DNA of 64,000 bases, from positions 88,106 through 152,105 of the forward strand of contig JAOZHO010000027.1 of the NCBI GenBank assembly GCA_026014875.1. Direction: 5' to 3'. A program made the translations under genes and the position numbers. The first letter of the stretch is position 1. Each line of letters starts with the position of its first letter. The notes beneath the pieces are model-generated. The model saw only the letters and a program-made list of their open reading frames with translations. It was not told the DNA's origin and did no database searches. Origin of the DNA: Candidatus Bathyarchaeota archaeon. Lineage in GTDB: Archaea; Thermoproteota; Bathyarchaeia; TCS64. Shown here piece after piece: positions 7,990 through 16,000 of this stretch.

Positions 7990-8077
7990 ATCACCCTCCT
8001 GTATACGGGGGCGGGTATTTACTCTTTCTCACGGCGAACCTTTAAGACGGGCTGTTCAATAGATCTTTTGATAAAAA

Positions 8078-8668
8078 ATGTCAGCTTGGGACGATTGGTT
8101 CAAGAGGCTCAAGGAGCGGAAGGGATTCTTCTTCCCCGAGATCGACAGGATAATCGACGAGATGGAGAAGGCGATGGCGGATTCATTCAGGGACATGGAG
8201 GACCAGATGCCCCGGAACATGGTCAGGGTGAGGCGCCTACCGGACGGCTCCGTCCGCCGGGAGTACGGCCCCTTCGTCTACGGCTACTCAGTGAAGATCG
8301 GGCCGGACGGCAAGCCCATCGTCAGGGAGTTCGGGAACATGAAGCCCGGCTTAGGGGGTGAGGAGGGGCCACCTCTCAGCCTCCAGGATAGGAGGGAGCC
8401 CCTGGTGGATGTCATCGACGAGGAGGATCAGATCAGGGTGCTCGCCGAGCTTCCGGGCGTGGACAAGGCGGATATCCACCTCTACGTCGACGAGCACACC
8501 CTCACCATCAATGTGGAGACCCCGGAGCGGAGATACCACAAGGAGCTGTCGCTTCCCGACGAGATCGATGGCTCCTCCTCAAAGTCCACCTACAGGAACG
8601 GCGTCCTAGAGACGGTGCTCAAGAAGAGGAAGCATAGGGACACGGGCACCCGAATCAAAATCGAGTGA
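8078..8668 (+). CDS. Hsp20/alpha-crystallin family small heat-shock protein
   Basis: The C-terminal 90 residues are an alpha-crystallin domain: IRVLAELPGVDKADIHLYVDEHTLTINVE in pieces, then KELSLPDEID and a final NGVLETVLKKRK strand. The chaperone holds unfolding proteins in soluble oligomers. The N-terminal half (residues 1-100) is longer than usual and includes a helical WFKRLKERKGFFFPEIDRIIDEM segment and a YGPFVYGYSVKIGPDGKP block seen in archaeal members. The terminal IxI motif reads IKIE. An A/T-rich promoter (CTTTTGATAAAAAATG) directly precedes the start, so the transcript is probably leaderless or nearly so. Confidence 0.9.
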   Translation: MSAWDDWFKRLKERKGFFFPEIDRIIDEMEKAMADSFRDMEDQMPRNMVRVRRLPDGSVRREYGPFVYGYSVKIGPDGKPIVREFGNMKPGLGGEEGPPLSLQDRREPLVDVIDEEDQIRVLAELPGVDKADIHLYVDEHTLTINVETPERRYHKELSLPDEIDGSSSKSTYRNGVLETVLKKRKHRDTGTRIKIE

Positions 8669-8669
8669 G

Positions 8670-9695
8670 TCACTCGATCCAGGCGAGACCCATCTTAAGC
8701 GGGGATTCCATCTTCTTCCCTGCGCCGATGGCCCAGCGGAACCTCTCAAGGGGGCTGGGCTGGCTCCAGAACCACTCGAAGACATGGTACTCTATCCCGG
8801 ATGATTCCATGGTTTCGAGGCCGTACCCGTGAATCATCTCCAATCTGATCCCAAGACGCCTCGCCTCATCCACCAGGCTCGGATTGTCCCGCAGGGCCAT
8901 GGTGGGGTCCATGAACATGAGGCCCTTGACGGGGGTGAACAGGGTCCTGTTCTCTCCCCCGGGATGAGATGCTGTGCCGTCCGCGACCTTGAGGAGGGCC
9001 ATAATGTAGGCCGAGGGGTCCCCCGTCTGGTCGACGGCGTACCTGTCGCCCCAAGCGGAGGCTGGCCGGGTGGCGGTGACGTACTGGGACACCGTGAGGG
9101 CGAAGGGGATGTACCCCAGGGCGGCTAGGGCTTTGTCGAATAACCGTTCCCCTCCGTTGCCCACCCTGCTCGCGATGTATCTGCCCGCCAACCTGTAAGA
9201 GAGTATGAGGAGTCCTGTGAACATCGTAGCGGCGCCCAGGAAACCTGACTTCGAGGCGCCGATCATGTAGGCTATTACCGCCCTCATCTCACGGTAGCTG
9301 AGTCGGTGCATCAGGCCCCTCGTGAAGAGGAGGACTGGCCCCCCCGTCAGTGAGGCCACCGTCACCGCATTGGGGGACTCTGAATCGATTACTCCAACCC
9401 TAGTTATCTTGATCCCCGCCCTGCCCGCCTCCCCCTGGATCAGAGCCCACAGGACCGGGTCGGCTGCCTCGTCGAGCCACCGGGGGTCTAGATGGTTGAC
9501 AACCTGCCTGGTGCCCATCAGCAGCTCGAGGGCCAGCGAGGTGACCGTGACAAGGAATCCAGCCGCGGTCACGGTGACGGGGTCGAACCTCAGCAGCAGG
9601 GAGAGGAGGACCCATGAGAGGGTGAAGAAGAACGCGAAGTGGATCGCGAAGTGAATGGCTATGGCCGGGCGGAGCCTGGCTTTGAGTCTCCACAT
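8670..9695 (-). CDS. HtpX-like (M48) membrane protein without the zinc-protease motif
   Basis: The layout is that of HtpX: hydrophobic segments near the N-terminus, SESPNAVTVASLTGGPVLLFTRGLMHRLSYREMRAVIAYMIG, then two more membrane segments. In active HtpX the last block reads 'LRAVLAHELGHIKxxD'. Here the HExxH is replaced by YMIGA, and the third ligand region reads GDRYAVDQ instead of E-(Y/F)-xAD. No zinc ligand remains, so this is probably a pseudo-protease. I prefer the start at MWRLKARL (9695) over the track's 9770, as a TATA-like ATATTTACC lies about 30 bp before it. The stop is 2 bp from the convergent Hsp20 gene, a neighbour that also concerns protein quality. Confidence 0.75.
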   Translation of the reverse strand: MWRLKARLRPAIAIHFAIHFAFFFTLSWVLLSLLLRFDPVTVTAAGFLVTVTSLALELLMGTRQVVNHLDPRWLDEAADPVLWALIQGEAGRAGIKITRVGVIDSESPNAVTVASLTGGPVLLFTRGLMHRLSYREMRAVIAYMIGASKSGFLGAATMFTGLLILSYRLAGRYIASRVGNGGERLFDKALAALGYIPFALTVSQYVTATRPASAWGDRYAVDQTGDPSAYIMALLKVADGTASHPGGENRTLFTPVKGLMFMDPTMALRDNPSLVDEARRLGIRLEMIHGYGLETMESSGIEYHVFEWFWSQPSPLERFRWAIGAGKKMESPLKMGLAWIE

Positions 9696-10058
9696 GGGGC
9701 GTAGAGGAATAAGCCGGGGAAGGTAAATATCTGTTGTGAGACGCCCGACGAATACTGAGAATTCGAACACGGATTCGGGCAGTTCATCACAACAACCTAT
9801 TTAATGGGCTGCGAGTTGGTAGGGACTGGCCGATGATGTGAAGGCATTATAGAGATTTGTGATCGATCAGAGTTACACTGAGGCCACCTTTTCTCCCCGC
9901 AACCACATCGATCAGGCTTCTATCAGGTGGACGCCTCTATCAGGTTAGATGTAAAGCGCCCTCCAACCGAGGAAGAGGAAGGATGCCACCCCTCAAGGTC
10001 ACCTCCTCGCCCTCGAGAGCCTCGGAGTTCTGCTCTATCGGTCGAGACGGACGATGTG

Positions 10059-10232
10059 ATGATCGCCGTTGATCCCGCGGTATCCCTCGCCCCCAAATGG
10101 TTCGGCCTTCCACCGCACACGGTCGAGGAGGAGGCAGGGGTCTCGGTGGGGCTCGCCGCAGAGTTTTTAGATGTCAAGCCATCTCTGCTAGAGGCGAGAA
10201 GAAAGGAACTCTTCGGGAAAGCTGAGATCTGA
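10059..10232 (+). CDS. short ORF upstream of a coiled-coil gene
   Basis: A 57-residue reading from ATG (the ORF extends to 9927 but its N-terminal part is proline/arginine-rich and unconvincing). The sequence MIAVDPAVSLAPKWFGLPP and the helical tail LAAEFLDVKPSLLEARRKEL look protein-like. Its TGA is one base before the ATG of the coiled-coil gene, suggesting coupled translation. I do not recognise a family. A fragment of a larger lost gene is possible. Confidence 0.4.
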   Translation: MIAVDPAVSLAPKWFGLPPHTVEEEAGVSVGLAAEFLDVKPSLLEARRKELFGKAEI

Positions 10233-10233
10233 G

Positions 10234-11091
10234 ATGGCCACTGACGACATGGATTCCCTGGAGGAGCAGGGGTCTGCGCTCTTCGAGAAGCGGGACGGGT
10301 TCAACAAGGAGAGGGAGACGCGGAGGAAGGAGAGGGACCACTTCAACGAGTCCGTGAAAGAACTGCAGGCGAAGGCTAGGAACGCGAAGGCCGAGAGGGA
10401 CGGTGTGAACGCTAGGGTCGCTGAGCTCAAAGGGAGGCTCGGGGGTCTTCGGGAGCGCCTCGAGGCGAAGCGGGAGGCCGCGGGGGAGATCCATGACGAG
10501 AACGATGAGAGCAGGGGGCGGCTGAGGCCCCGATGGAGGCTTTTGGAGGAAATCAGGGAGATAGAGTGGGAGCTCTCCACCACGCCCACCCTGGAGATTA
10601 AGGATCGGGAGGCGGAGCTCATCGAGAGGGCGAAGCACCTGAAGGCCCAGGTAGAGGAGCACAGAAAGCTCGACACCCGGGACGACATGTACCTGATGTC
10701 CCTCGCCGACTCTAATGCAGTGGGGATGGAGATCCGGAAGATCAGGGAGGAGATGGACGGCATCCGGGAGACGGGTCAGGAGCATCACGAGAGGATGCTC
10801 GCCTTCTACAGGCAGGCAGACGAGGAGAGGAAGAGGTCCGACGAGGCCCACAAGAAGTTCGTGGAGGCCCTCAAGAGCCTCAGGGAGGTCAACGGGGAGC
10901 TCGACAAGATCATCCCCGAACTGAGAAAGATGAGGAAGCTCTCCCAGGATGAGATGCGTTTCATGCGGGAGAAGCAAGACAAGGTCATCGCGGAGAAGAA
11001 GAAGGAGCTCGCCGCTGAGGCTAAAAAGAAGCTGGATGCCGGGGAGAAGCTCAGCCTCGATGAGATGAAGCTCGTCTACGGCGAGGGTTAA
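10234..11091 (+). CDS. archaeal coiled-coil protein (COG1340-like)
   Basis: Nearly all of this 285-residue protein is charged heptad-like helix, with long runs such as RETRRKERDHFNESVKELQ and AELKGRLGGLRERLEAKRE. One conserved-looking centre is WRLLEEIREIEWELSTTPTL, which resembles the archaeal uncharacterised coiled-coil family COG1340. The C-terminus ends in a helix containing GEKLSLDEMKLVYGE. No nucleotide-binding or membrane segment is present. It is probably a cytoplasmic structural or scaffolding protein. The large antisense ORF over this gene is a composition shadow. Confidence 0.75.
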   Translation: MATDDMDSLEEQGSALFEKRDGFNKERETRRKERDHFNESVKELQAKARNAKAERDGVNARVAELKGRLGGLRERLEAKREAAGEIHDENDESRGRLRPRWRLLEEIREIEWELSTTPTLEIKDREAELIERAKHLKAQVEEHRKLDTRDDMYLMSLADSNAVGMEIRKIREEMDGIRETGQEHHERMLAFYRQADEERKRSDEAHKKFVEALKSLREVNGELDKIIPELRKMRKLSQDEMRFMREKQDKVIAEKKKELAAEAKKKLDAGEKLSLDEMKLVYGEG

Positions 11092-11169
11092 CCGTTTTTT
11101 ACCGCGCGAATTTAGATATCTTGCTGAGTTTAAGGTCATTAACAAGTGTCTAGCCTATGTGGAATGGGG

Positions 11170-11246
11170 TGTACGGGGTTCGACACGCAGGAGCGACTAA
11201 TGAAGAGAGGGGGTCTGCTCCTGCTATGAATGGTCTAGCCCGTACA
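11170..11246 (+). ncRNA. candidate structured RNA, two nested perfect helices
   Basis: The spacer after the coiled-coil gene holds two nested 8-bp perfect stems: outer TGTACGGG/CCCGTACA (11170-11177 with 11239-11246) and inner GCAGGAGC/GCTCCTGC (11187-11194 with 11217-11224). The inner stem can be extended by GAC/GTC across a one-base bulge, capped by a loop containing TGAAGAGA. Unpaired arms of 9 and 14 nt separate the helices, and ACA lies at the end of the outer stem. Stem, internal pocket, stem and 3' ACA resemble an archaeal H/ACA guide RNA, though pocket sizes are not ideal. Orientation on the plus strand is inferred from the ACA. No protein frame covers it. Confidence 0.45.
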
Positions 11247-11453
11247 ATAATTGCCATTAAAAACTAAATCATATAAGTGGAGACGGATTCACGTTTAGAA
11301 CTATACGTTCTGACATTGGATACTGTTTCCCTGCAGGGAGATTTTCCCGGGCGAGGGCACGACTTCCATAAACGGGAATTAATAACCAAAATCGTTAGAA
11401 AATCCTTTTATCAAAATAATATCCATAAAGAGTCGTGAAAAGGGGGAGAATTG

Positions 11454-11804
11454 ATGAAAGAACCTTATTTATCGGAGTACAAGAAGTATCTTCCGAGCGT
11501 CAACAACCTTCCTATCATCTATACTAGTCTCACGAGGATAAAGAAGAAGGTCAGCAAGTTCATCAGGGACGCCATTCCCAGCCGCCCGGTCTTCCTACAG
11601 GAAGTGAAGACAGAGGTCTGGAAGGAGCTCTCGCTGATCTACTACAAGTACGAGGACAGCTACCAGAAGAGGGCTTTCAGGGAGGTTATCTCGGAGATAT
11701 CTGAGAGCATCAACGACGGGAACTGGGGGACCGTCTACAACAAGCTGTACAGGTTCGAGCAGTTGAGCAGAAACGGCCCTTCGATGCCGTCCATCGGTTT
11801 CTGA
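11454..11804 (+). CDS. hypothetical helical protein
   Basis: A 116-residue ORF starting at the ATG right after a TTG, preceded by GGGGGAGAA as a ribosome-binding site. The sequence is basic and helical (KKKVSKFIRDAIPSR, YQKRAFREVISEISESIND) with no signal peptide, membrane segment or known motif. The AT-rich region upstream (TTTTATCAAAATAATATCC) could hold its promoter. Composition matches neighbouring genes. Function unknown. Confidence 0.6.
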   Translation: MKEPYLSEYKKYLPSVNNLPIIYTSLTRIKKKVSKFIRDAIPSRPVFLQEVKTEVWKELSLIYYKYEDSYQKRAFREVISEISESINDGNWGTVYNKLYRFEQLSRNGPSMPSIGF

Positions 11805-11866
11805 TCGCGTCCAAAATAGCGCAAGTCATCCGAGTGCGGACGCTGCAACGTAGAATGCGGCCACCA

Positions 11867-12703
11867 TCACCACATGGAGGCTCCGGCGCTGACATTGATG
11901 TCCTGCCCGGTGATGCTGCTCGCCTCATCCGATGCCAGGAACAGCGCCATCTGGGCCACGTCCATGTGGGATATGAGCGCCTCCACGTGGCCCTCGCCCG
12001 CCAGATACTTGCCCCCGAGCACCCCCCGCTCCCTCATCTCCGCGAATCGTTCCCTTGTGACGTCGGAGTCGAAGGGCTTCCCGAGGTAGGCTGCCAGGTC
12101 CCTCAGGACCTCGACGTTCCTCTCCCCCCCGGGGTTCCCGGGGCAGATCGCGTTCGCGGTGATATTGTATCTCCCCACCTCGAGGGCCAGTATCCGGGTG
12201 AAGCCGATGATCCCCATCTTGGTGGTCGCGTAGGGGGTCCTGTACGGGTAGGGGCTCTTCACTATGGTCGAGCTGAAGTTGATGATCCTTCCGTAGTTCT
12301 TCTTAATCATCTCGGGGATCACGGCCTTGGTGCAGAGGAATGTGCCGCCCAGGTTGACCTCCATGGTCCTGTTCCACTCGGGCAGCGTCAGCTCCCACGT
12401 CTTCTTGGTGGGCCCGCCTATCCCCACGTTGTTGACCAGGATGTCGATGGCGCCGAGCTCGTCGAGGGTTGTCTCGACCATGGAGTTCACCTGGGCCTCG
12501 TCCGAGACATCCGTCTGGGAACACAGAACGCTCCCTCCTTTTGCCTCGATCTTCGACCCCACCTCTCGCCTGAGTTCCTCCAGCGGGACGATGTCGCAGA
12601 TCGAGACCGCAGCCCCCTCGGATGCGAAGAGTTCGGCCATCGCCTTCCCGAAGCCTCTCCTGCACCCGGTTATCAGCGCGACCCTGCCGTCCAGTCTTCC
12701 CAT
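11867..12703 (-). CDS. short-chain dehydrogenase/reductase (SDR)
   Basis: A 278-residue classical SDR. The NAD(P)-binding TGxxxGxG motif is TGCRRGFG at residue about 12, the NNVG motif follows, and the catalytic Ser...YxxxK is present (FSSTIV, then YATTK). The family's closing 'SxxxTGQxixVxGG' appears as SSITGQDINVSAGAS, with the last Gly changed. Start chosen at MGRLDGRVALITG because the family begins just before the first strand; the 20 extra residues of the track ORF are unlikely. A 40-residue insertion with GGERNVEVLRDLAAYLGKPF in the substrate loop makes it larger than typical members. The substrate is unknown. Confidence 0.88.
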   Translation of the reverse strand: MGRLDGRVALITGCRRGFGKAMAELFASEGAAVSICDIVPLEELRREVGSKIEAKGGSVLCSQTDVSDEAQVNSMVETTLDELGAIDILVNNVGIGGPTKKTWELTLPEWNRTMEVNLGGTFLCTKAVIPEMIKKNYGRIINFSSTIVKSPYPYRTPYATTKMGIIGFTRILALEVGRYNITANAICPGNPGGERNVEVLRDLAAYLGKPFDSDVTRERFAEMRERGVLGGKYLAGEGHVEALISHMDVAQMALFLASDEASSITGQDINVSAGASMW

Positions 12704-12844
12704 GTGAACGCCTCGGGTAGCATATCCGGTGTAGGCTAAAGAAATGTTCGGGCTTCTAGGCACACGGAACTAAGGAAGTAACATGTTCAAGTCTATTCTT
12801 GAGCAGCCTTCTCATTCCTACCTCTACAAGATCCCTATGTTGGC

Positions 12845-12964
12845 ATGGCAGCCAACTGGAAGGAGAGGATGAAAATAGCAGCGGAAGCCCTCGAGATCCT
12901 GAAGGGAGTCAACGATATAGAAGAACGAGAGGATTATTTTTCTGATAGGGATACCTCGGAGTGA
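12845..12964 (+). CDS. 39-residue helical ORF in a 350-bp spacer
   Basis: Below the ORF-track cutoff. It begins ATG-GCA and reads MAANWKERMKIAAEALEIL followed by KGVNDIEEREDYFSDRD, an amphipathic helix with an acidic tail. The rest of the spacer between the SDR gene and the AT-rich insert shows no longer frame. It may be a small protein or the residue of a larger gene. No homologue comes to mind. Confidence 0.3.
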   Translation: MAANWKERMKIAAEALEILKGVNDIEEREDYFSDRDTSE

Positions 12965-13120
12965 TGCAGGAGAATGACGAAAGATAGACTCTAACACCAT
13001 TCAACAGGGAGTCAGTAGAGGAGTTATAAGTAAGCAGAAGGTCAGGGCATTCTCAACATGAACGAAAAGGACGTTATACGACCGATTAACCTCTCGAAAT
13101 GATCAGATACTGCACGGGGA

Positions 13121-13651
13121 TTACGTTTTTTTCTTTGGAATTTTCTTTTGGAGTTTTTTTGGAATTGTGATTTTCATCTCAACAGTATTATCAATGAGAT
13201 AAACGGGAATGCCCATTTTATCGAATCGATCAGTTTTATCAACATTCATCAGAACAATCTTACCCTTAAGTCTAAACCCATTAGCTAACTTATATTCAAA
13301 GAAAGGTTCATGCGGTTCAATAATGTCGACGTCTTCTTCAATTACTCGCTCTCTTAGATTTTCACCTTTTATTCGATTAGGAACCCCTTTCATTTCATCA
13401 GGACAATCAATTCCCATAGTAATATGGTGCTTCATATTAATCCCCGTTCCTAATGAGCTCGTATTTTCCTTTTGTTCCTCAAGCATTTCATCCAGATTTT
13501 TTTCAAAATGGACCATTATTAATGTATATTTACTATGTAAAATCCCGCCATCAGCAAATTTGTATTTATAAATTGGCTCTTTGATTACTTTAAAAGGAAC
13601 CATTTTGTGCCCTAGTAAGGGGATATTATTTTTAGTCTGTGAAACAATCAT
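13121..13651 (-). CDS. protein with two copies of a small beta domain, in an AT-rich insert
   Basis: The 176-residue protein has two related halves: YKYKFADGGILHSKYTLIMV near residue 28 and FEYKLANGFRLKGKIVLMNV near residue 118, the second followed by MGIPVYLIDNTVEMKITIPKKL and a lysine-rich tail. Both match the pattern of the 89-residue protein beside thyX. It is two bp downstream of the winged-helix regulator gene on the same strand, so they are probably one transcript. Base composition is clearly more AT-rich than surrounding genes, suggesting acquisition. The function is unknown; a regulator partner or its target is possible. Confidence 0.65.
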   Translation of the reverse strand: MIVSQTKNNIPLLGHKMVPFKVIKEPIYKYKFADGGILHSKYTLIMVHFEKNLDEMLEEQKENTSSLGTGINMKHHITMGIDCPDEMKGVPNRIKGENLRERVIEEDVDIIEPHEPFFEYKLANGFRLKGKIVLMNVDKTDRFDKMGIPVYLIDNTVEMKITIPKKLQKKIPKKKT

Positions 13652-13653
13652 TT

Positions 13654-14424
13654 CTATCCTACCTCCTCATTGGTTTGATGAATTGTCGCTCCTTTCAGTA
13701 AATCCTCTAGGGATAGTAGTACAGTAGGTTCTGAAGTTGGTGGAGAGTGGCCTGGACGAACTTTACATTGAATAAACTCATATGCTGCATCAAAAGTGAA
13801 TCTAAGATTACCTCTTAGATAATTTAATTCAGCCTGTGGTTCATAATTATATGGCAATTCAACGGGTATTACTGTTGAATCAATGGTTACCAATATTTCA
13901 TCGCCAAAACCTGATACATCAAGCTCTGAGTTGGGAATTTCGTAGAAATCGACAAATTTATCGGGTAATCTAAAATTCACAATATTTTCGTCTCTGATTA
14001 GATCCGATTTCTGAATAAGAATACCTCTCTCTTTCCATTTGTCCTTTATTATTGGGGATATTCCAATAGCACTGCGTGACAGAGCACAAATAAATATTTC
14101 ATCCTTCCAAATGTCATTATCTAATCCAATGAGCGGAAATGATATCTCATTAAAAGGCATGATCTCTGTGTCAACAACACGGACTTTTTTTACTAATCCT
14201 CTTTTACGCCTGAAAAAAGTTACATCAACTAACCCTTGTTCTTTTAATCTGTTTATACTGTGATCAACTCGACCATTTGAAAGGTTATAATGTGCTGAAA
14301 TTTCTTTAATAGTTGAGTTTGGGTTTTCTTTGATGTATGAAAGTACGAGTTCATCTGTCGCCCTCCCTCGTTCTTTCATGACCGCTGGAGCGTCTCTTTT
14401 TCGTCTGTTCTCATTTAAAACCAT
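13654..14424 (-). CDS. winged-helix transcriptional regulator with unknown C-terminal domain
   Basis: Residues about 22-70 form a winged helix: ELVLSYIKENPNSTIKEISA, then the recognition helix NLSNGRVDHSINRLKEQGLV and a basic wing (FFRRKRGLVKK). The remaining 180 residues are a mixed alpha/beta domain rich in isoleucine and acidic residues (GDEILVTIDSTVIPVELPYN) that I cannot name; it may sense a ligand or protein. It heads an AT-rich two-gene transcript and is divergent from the 98-residue ORF, whose promoter it may control. Confidence 0.75.
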   Translation of the reverse strand: MVLNENRRKRDAPAVMKERGRATDELVLSYIKENPNSTIKEISAHYNLSNGRVDHSINRLKEQGLVDVTFFRRKRGLVKKVRVVDTEIMPFNEISFPLIGLDNDIWKDEIFICALSRSAIGISPIIKDKWKERGILIQKSDLIRDENIVNFRLPDKFVDFYEIPNSELDVSGFGDEILVTIDSTVIPVELPYNYEPQAELNYLRGNLRFTFDAAYEFIQCKVRPGHSPPTSEPTVLLSLEDLLKGATIHQTNEEVG

Positions 14425-14503
14425 GTTTATCTCATCTCAAGTCTCTCGTTATAAGGGTTTGGAAGCTTCCGAATCAATGTCTGAACCAAGGCATAAATAG
14501 ATT

Positions 14504-14800
14504 ATGGATTACATAACAGTAATGCCTTACATACAAGTCCGATTTTCGGAAACAGTTCACGAATGGTTGGAGAGACACAAAGATATCTCGGACTTGAAAA
14601 TTATGAACATAGCTAGATACAAATCTGGAGAAATTATTCAAAATAAGGATGGCACCCAAACCATCAAGACTGGAATAGTTTATCATGGAAAACCCACCGA
14701 TTTATGGCTTAAGATCAGAGAAAGAGATAGAGAAATACTCATTGAGGTTATTGTAATAAAGATACATCTGGGATATGTTCAAGACCCAAATCATTTCTGA
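14504..14800 (+). CDS. hypothetical protein divergent from the winged-helix regulator
   Basis: A 98-residue AT-rich ORF. Translation may start at the first ATG or at MPYIQV six codons later; a TATA-like GGCATAAATAG lies just upstream, favouring a leaderless message. The sequence VRFSETVHEWLERHKDISDL then shifts to strands with GEIIQNKDGTQTIKTGIVYH. No known motif. Its head-to-head arrangement with the regulator suggests it is the regulator's target or part of the same acquired unit. Confidence 0.5.
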   Translation: MDYITVMPYIQVRFSETVHEWLERHKDISDLKIMNIARYKSGEIIQNKDGTQTIKTGIVYHGKPTDLWLKIRERDREILIEVIVIKIHLGYVQDPNHF

Positions 14801-14949
14801 GCCATCTAATTGCTAAATGGTTAAGGGAAGCCCTAGCACGATAACACCAACACACACACTCCTACATAGTGGTAGTAATTTACATGAGGAAAATAGTTTG
14901 AGAATACATAATTCGCAATATAAAGTGTGTTTTAGTGTAACAGGTTCCT

Positions 14950-15891
14950 CTAAGTTCTGAGGATGGGACAGGTCATGCAGTGGATGCCCCCGTTCCCCTT
15001 CCTCATCTCCTCCCCCGGGATCTGGATGACGTCTATCCCCCGTCTCCTCGCCTCCTCCATCACCCGGGGGTTCCCGGTGTAGTGGATGGCCAGATCCCTG
15101 TCGAGGGTGAGGAAGTTTGCGGCCATATCGTGCCTCTCCTGGTCGCTGATCTCCAGGAGGTCCCATCCCTCGTCCTTGAGCCACCGGATGTATGACCCCT
15201 CCCATGTCTCCCCCCGGGTATGGAACACCGCCGGCGCATACTCAAGGGTCTCAGTGTGAACCAGGGCGATCTTCCCGGGGAGCTCGGCGAAGTCGCCGTC
15301 GATGTGGATGTCGTCGGGGGGGACGTTCAGGACGATGAAAGTGTCCGCAACCCCCTTCTCGAACAGGAAATCCCTGATTCCGTCGAGGGCGCCCCGGGTC
15401 GTCCTCTGGCAGAGACCCGCCACCGCCACACGGTCATCCAGGAGGGCGAAGCCTCCCCCCTCGAAGGTCTCGGGTTCTCTGACCCGGTGGCCGATGGGGA
15501 CTCCGATGGCCTCGTGGGCCGCCTCGACGACGGGGGTCTCCCGGCGCCTCGAGGGAAGCCCCATCCGCATCAGGACTGCGCCGGCGTCGGTGACGAAACT
15601 GCTGTCCCTGGTGAAGACGAGGTTGGGGCAGTTCTCCACCTGGGCCGAGAGCCCGGGGTCGTCCCCGAGCAGTGAGCCGATGTCCAGGACCTCGATCCCC
15701 GCCTCCTCGAGGGCGTCCATCAGGCTCCTGTGGTCTGAGATGAATCGCTGGATGTCTACGGGCTGGTCGAAGTGGTGCTCTACGGGGTTGGAGTTCGCCA
15801 GTTCCAGCTCTTTGCCGGGGTGGTGGACCAGGACCCGTTTCATGGGTCCGCTCTCGGATGTGATTCCGTATCCGGGCATGGAGAGAAACAC
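14950..15891 (-). CDS. arginine deiminase/dimethylarginine dimethylaminohydrolase-like amidinohydrolase
   Basis: Guanidino-group-modifying superfamily motifs are all visible: VFTRDSSFV (Asp that grips the guanidinium), FEGGGF (Glu), HIDGDFAEL (His-x-Asp) and the C-terminal GGIHCMTCP with the catalytic Cys. Such enzymes hydrolyse arginine or methylarginines to citrulline, or move amidino groups. The 313-residue length lies between DDAH (about 280) and ADI (about 410), so the substrate is uncertain. The start may be the internal MPGYG (15879). It is divergent from the creatinase-like hydrolase gene about 110 bp away, which hints at shared guanidino-compound metabolism. Confidence 0.85.
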   Translation of the reverse strand: MFLSMPGYGITSESGPMKRVLVHHPGKELELANSNPVEHHFDQPVDIQRFISDHRSLMDALEEAGIEVLDIGSLLGDDPGLSAQVENCPNLVFTRDSSFVTDAGAVLMRMGLPSRRRETPVVEAAHEAIGVPIGHRVREPETFEGGGFALLDDRVAVAGLCQRTTRGALDGIRDFLFEKGVADTFIVLNVPPDDIHIDGDFAELPGKIALVHTETLEYAPAVFHTRGETWEGSYIRWLKDEGWDLLEISDQERHDMAANFLTLDRDLAIHYTGNPRVMEEARRRGIDVIQIPGEEMRKGNGGIHCMTCPILRT

Positions 15892-16000
15892 CGTGGTCTT
15901 TGCTCTTATGGGTTATGCAGGGGATGGTTCCGGCTCGGCTGTGCGACTGTACGATAATTCTAAATCGTGATCGGATAGATGGAGGTGCGAGAGTGCGTGA

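Noticed and set aside
10174-11145. 323-residue minus-strand ORF opposite the coiled-coil gene
   Set aside because: Leucine/proline-rich antisense of charged repeats. The sense frame has heptads and a coupled start.
11170-11246. Possible tRNA or tmRNA-like element because of GGTTCGAC
   Set aside because: No cloverleaf can be drawn; D and anticodon arms are missing and archaea lack tmRNA. Kept only as an unnamed structured RNA.
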